A stretch of DNA of 64,000 bases from contig JADQBT010000020.1 of the NCBI GenBank assembly GCA_016278485.1, forward strand, positions 1 to 64,000, given 5' to 3'. The position numbers and the translations under genes were made by a program. Source of the stretch: Halanaerobiales bacterium. Lineage in GTDB: Bacteria; Bacillota; Halanaerobiia; Halanaerobiales; Halanaerobiaceae. Positions 63,654 through 64,000 of the stretch are shown here, piece by piece (the first letter of the stretch is position 1; each line of letters opens with the position of its first letter). The notes under the pieces are model-generated. The model did no database searches and was not told the DNA's origin. It saw nothing but the letters and a program-made list of their open reading frames with translations.

Positions 63654-63917
63654 TTAACAAAAACCTCCAGCCCAATCAGCAGCAAGTAATTCATGATTTC
63701 TGTGCCACTGTGAGCACCACTCATCAATAGTTTCTTTAAATGGATCCAGTTTTGATCCGCGTTTGGACCTTACAGGTGGTTCTAAAACTAGATTAAAATC
63801 AGTCATATCAAGGTATTTATTAATTGTTTTGCGATCATGACCCGTTTTTCTCATTATTTCAGCCACATTTAAACCTTTCTTAAAGTACAGTTCTTTGATA
63901 TCATTAATATCAGTCAT
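63654..63917 (-). mobile_element. IS21-family IstA transposase, N-terminal fragment
   Basis: This 87-codon frame starts MTDINDIKELYFKKGLNVAE and continues to RKTGHDRKTINKYLDMTDF, the N-terminal HTH of IstA-type transposases. It then reads KLDPFKETIDEW and ends after LLAADWAGGFC, where a normal IstA would go on for 300 more residues. The stretch GTACGGTATTTTGGGGGTGA followed by CTGCA at the window end may be the terminal inverted repeat of the element. The rest of the element is deleted. Confidence 0.7.
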
Positions 63918-64000
63918 TGCTAATGTCATCTCCATTTTCCTTCCTTATATAAGTTGTGGTTGACTTAATATAAGGGTACGGTATTTTGGGGGTGACTGCA

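Noticed and set aside
1-64000. CRISPR arrays
   Set aside because: The repeated sequences here are gene-length duplications or terminator hairpins. No regularly spaced short repeats were seen.
1-64000. tRNA or rRNA genes and a phage att site
   Set aside because: No cloverleaf with a TTCRA loop, no rRNA-like high-GC block and no integrase gene were seen in the window.

Overview
The window is AT-rich and reads as a low-GC anaerobic firmicute, most likely from the Halanaerobiales or a close relative. The support is the codon bias, the AAGGAGG-type ribosome binding sites, a solute-binding protein with a lipobox-free signal peptide (which suits a diderm cell), and a glycoside phosphorylase cluster like that of halophilic anaerobes. 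The organism assignment is inference; no rRNA or tRNA gene was found. Almost every gene lies on the minus strand.

Layout. 1-9.1 kb: a cut-off Fic gene, a Gabija pair (GajA/GajB), an AbiE antitoxin with a dead toxin, the scar of a lost ABC operon, DUF6765 and a PIN-like membrane protein. 9.1-15.7 kb: a structured small RNA, a dead PBECR-type nuclease gene, a SEC-C protein, a GNAT protein, an exopolysaccharide gene remnant, a Septu-like ATPase/HNH pair whose ATPase has an in-frame stop, and a small HTH protein. 15.8-27.2 kb: a kinase operon with two PD-(D/E)XK proteins, a Uma2-family protein, a four-gene ABC-three-component-like operon, a two-gene PD-(D/E)XK system and a membrane protein.

27.5-41.7 kb is a metabolic insert. 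It is a disaccharide / glycosylglycerate operon with the gene content of the E. coli ycj cluster: GH65 phosphorylase, LacI regulator, epimerase, two dehydrogenases, ABC importer and GH13 phosphorylase. A GT4 glycosyltransferase and a GH4 glycosidase are added. Four LacI-type operators lie in front of its transcription units. Gene remnants flank it: an MNT nucleotidyltransferase piece on the left and a CapD-like epimerase piece on the right.

41.7-64 kb returns to defence and accessory genes: a chimeric SEC-C gene, a two-gene phospholipase-D-like system, AbiH, a SIR2-like protein, a second AbiE antitoxin with a dead toxin, a DRT1-type reverse transcriptase-nitrilase, a toxin-antitoxin-like trio, a second DUF6765, and a repeated module of SEC-C, a USP-like protein, a YwgA-like protein and an HD hydrolase. 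A second copy of the small RNA and an intact PBECR-type nuclease lie inside that module. An IS21 transposase fragment closes the window.

The main theme is a defence island shaped by segmental duplication followed by partial deletion. AbiE, the ABC operon, DUF6765/PIN, SEC-C, USP-like, YwgA, PBECR and the small RNA each occur two to four times, usually with one copy intact and another reduced to its ends. The strongest candidates for undescribed systems are the ABC operon whose membrane protein and partner share a short asparagine-rich motif, the kinase/dual-nuclease operon, the two PD-(D/E)XK and PLD-type gene pairs, and the twin structured RNA next to the PBECR nuclease gene.
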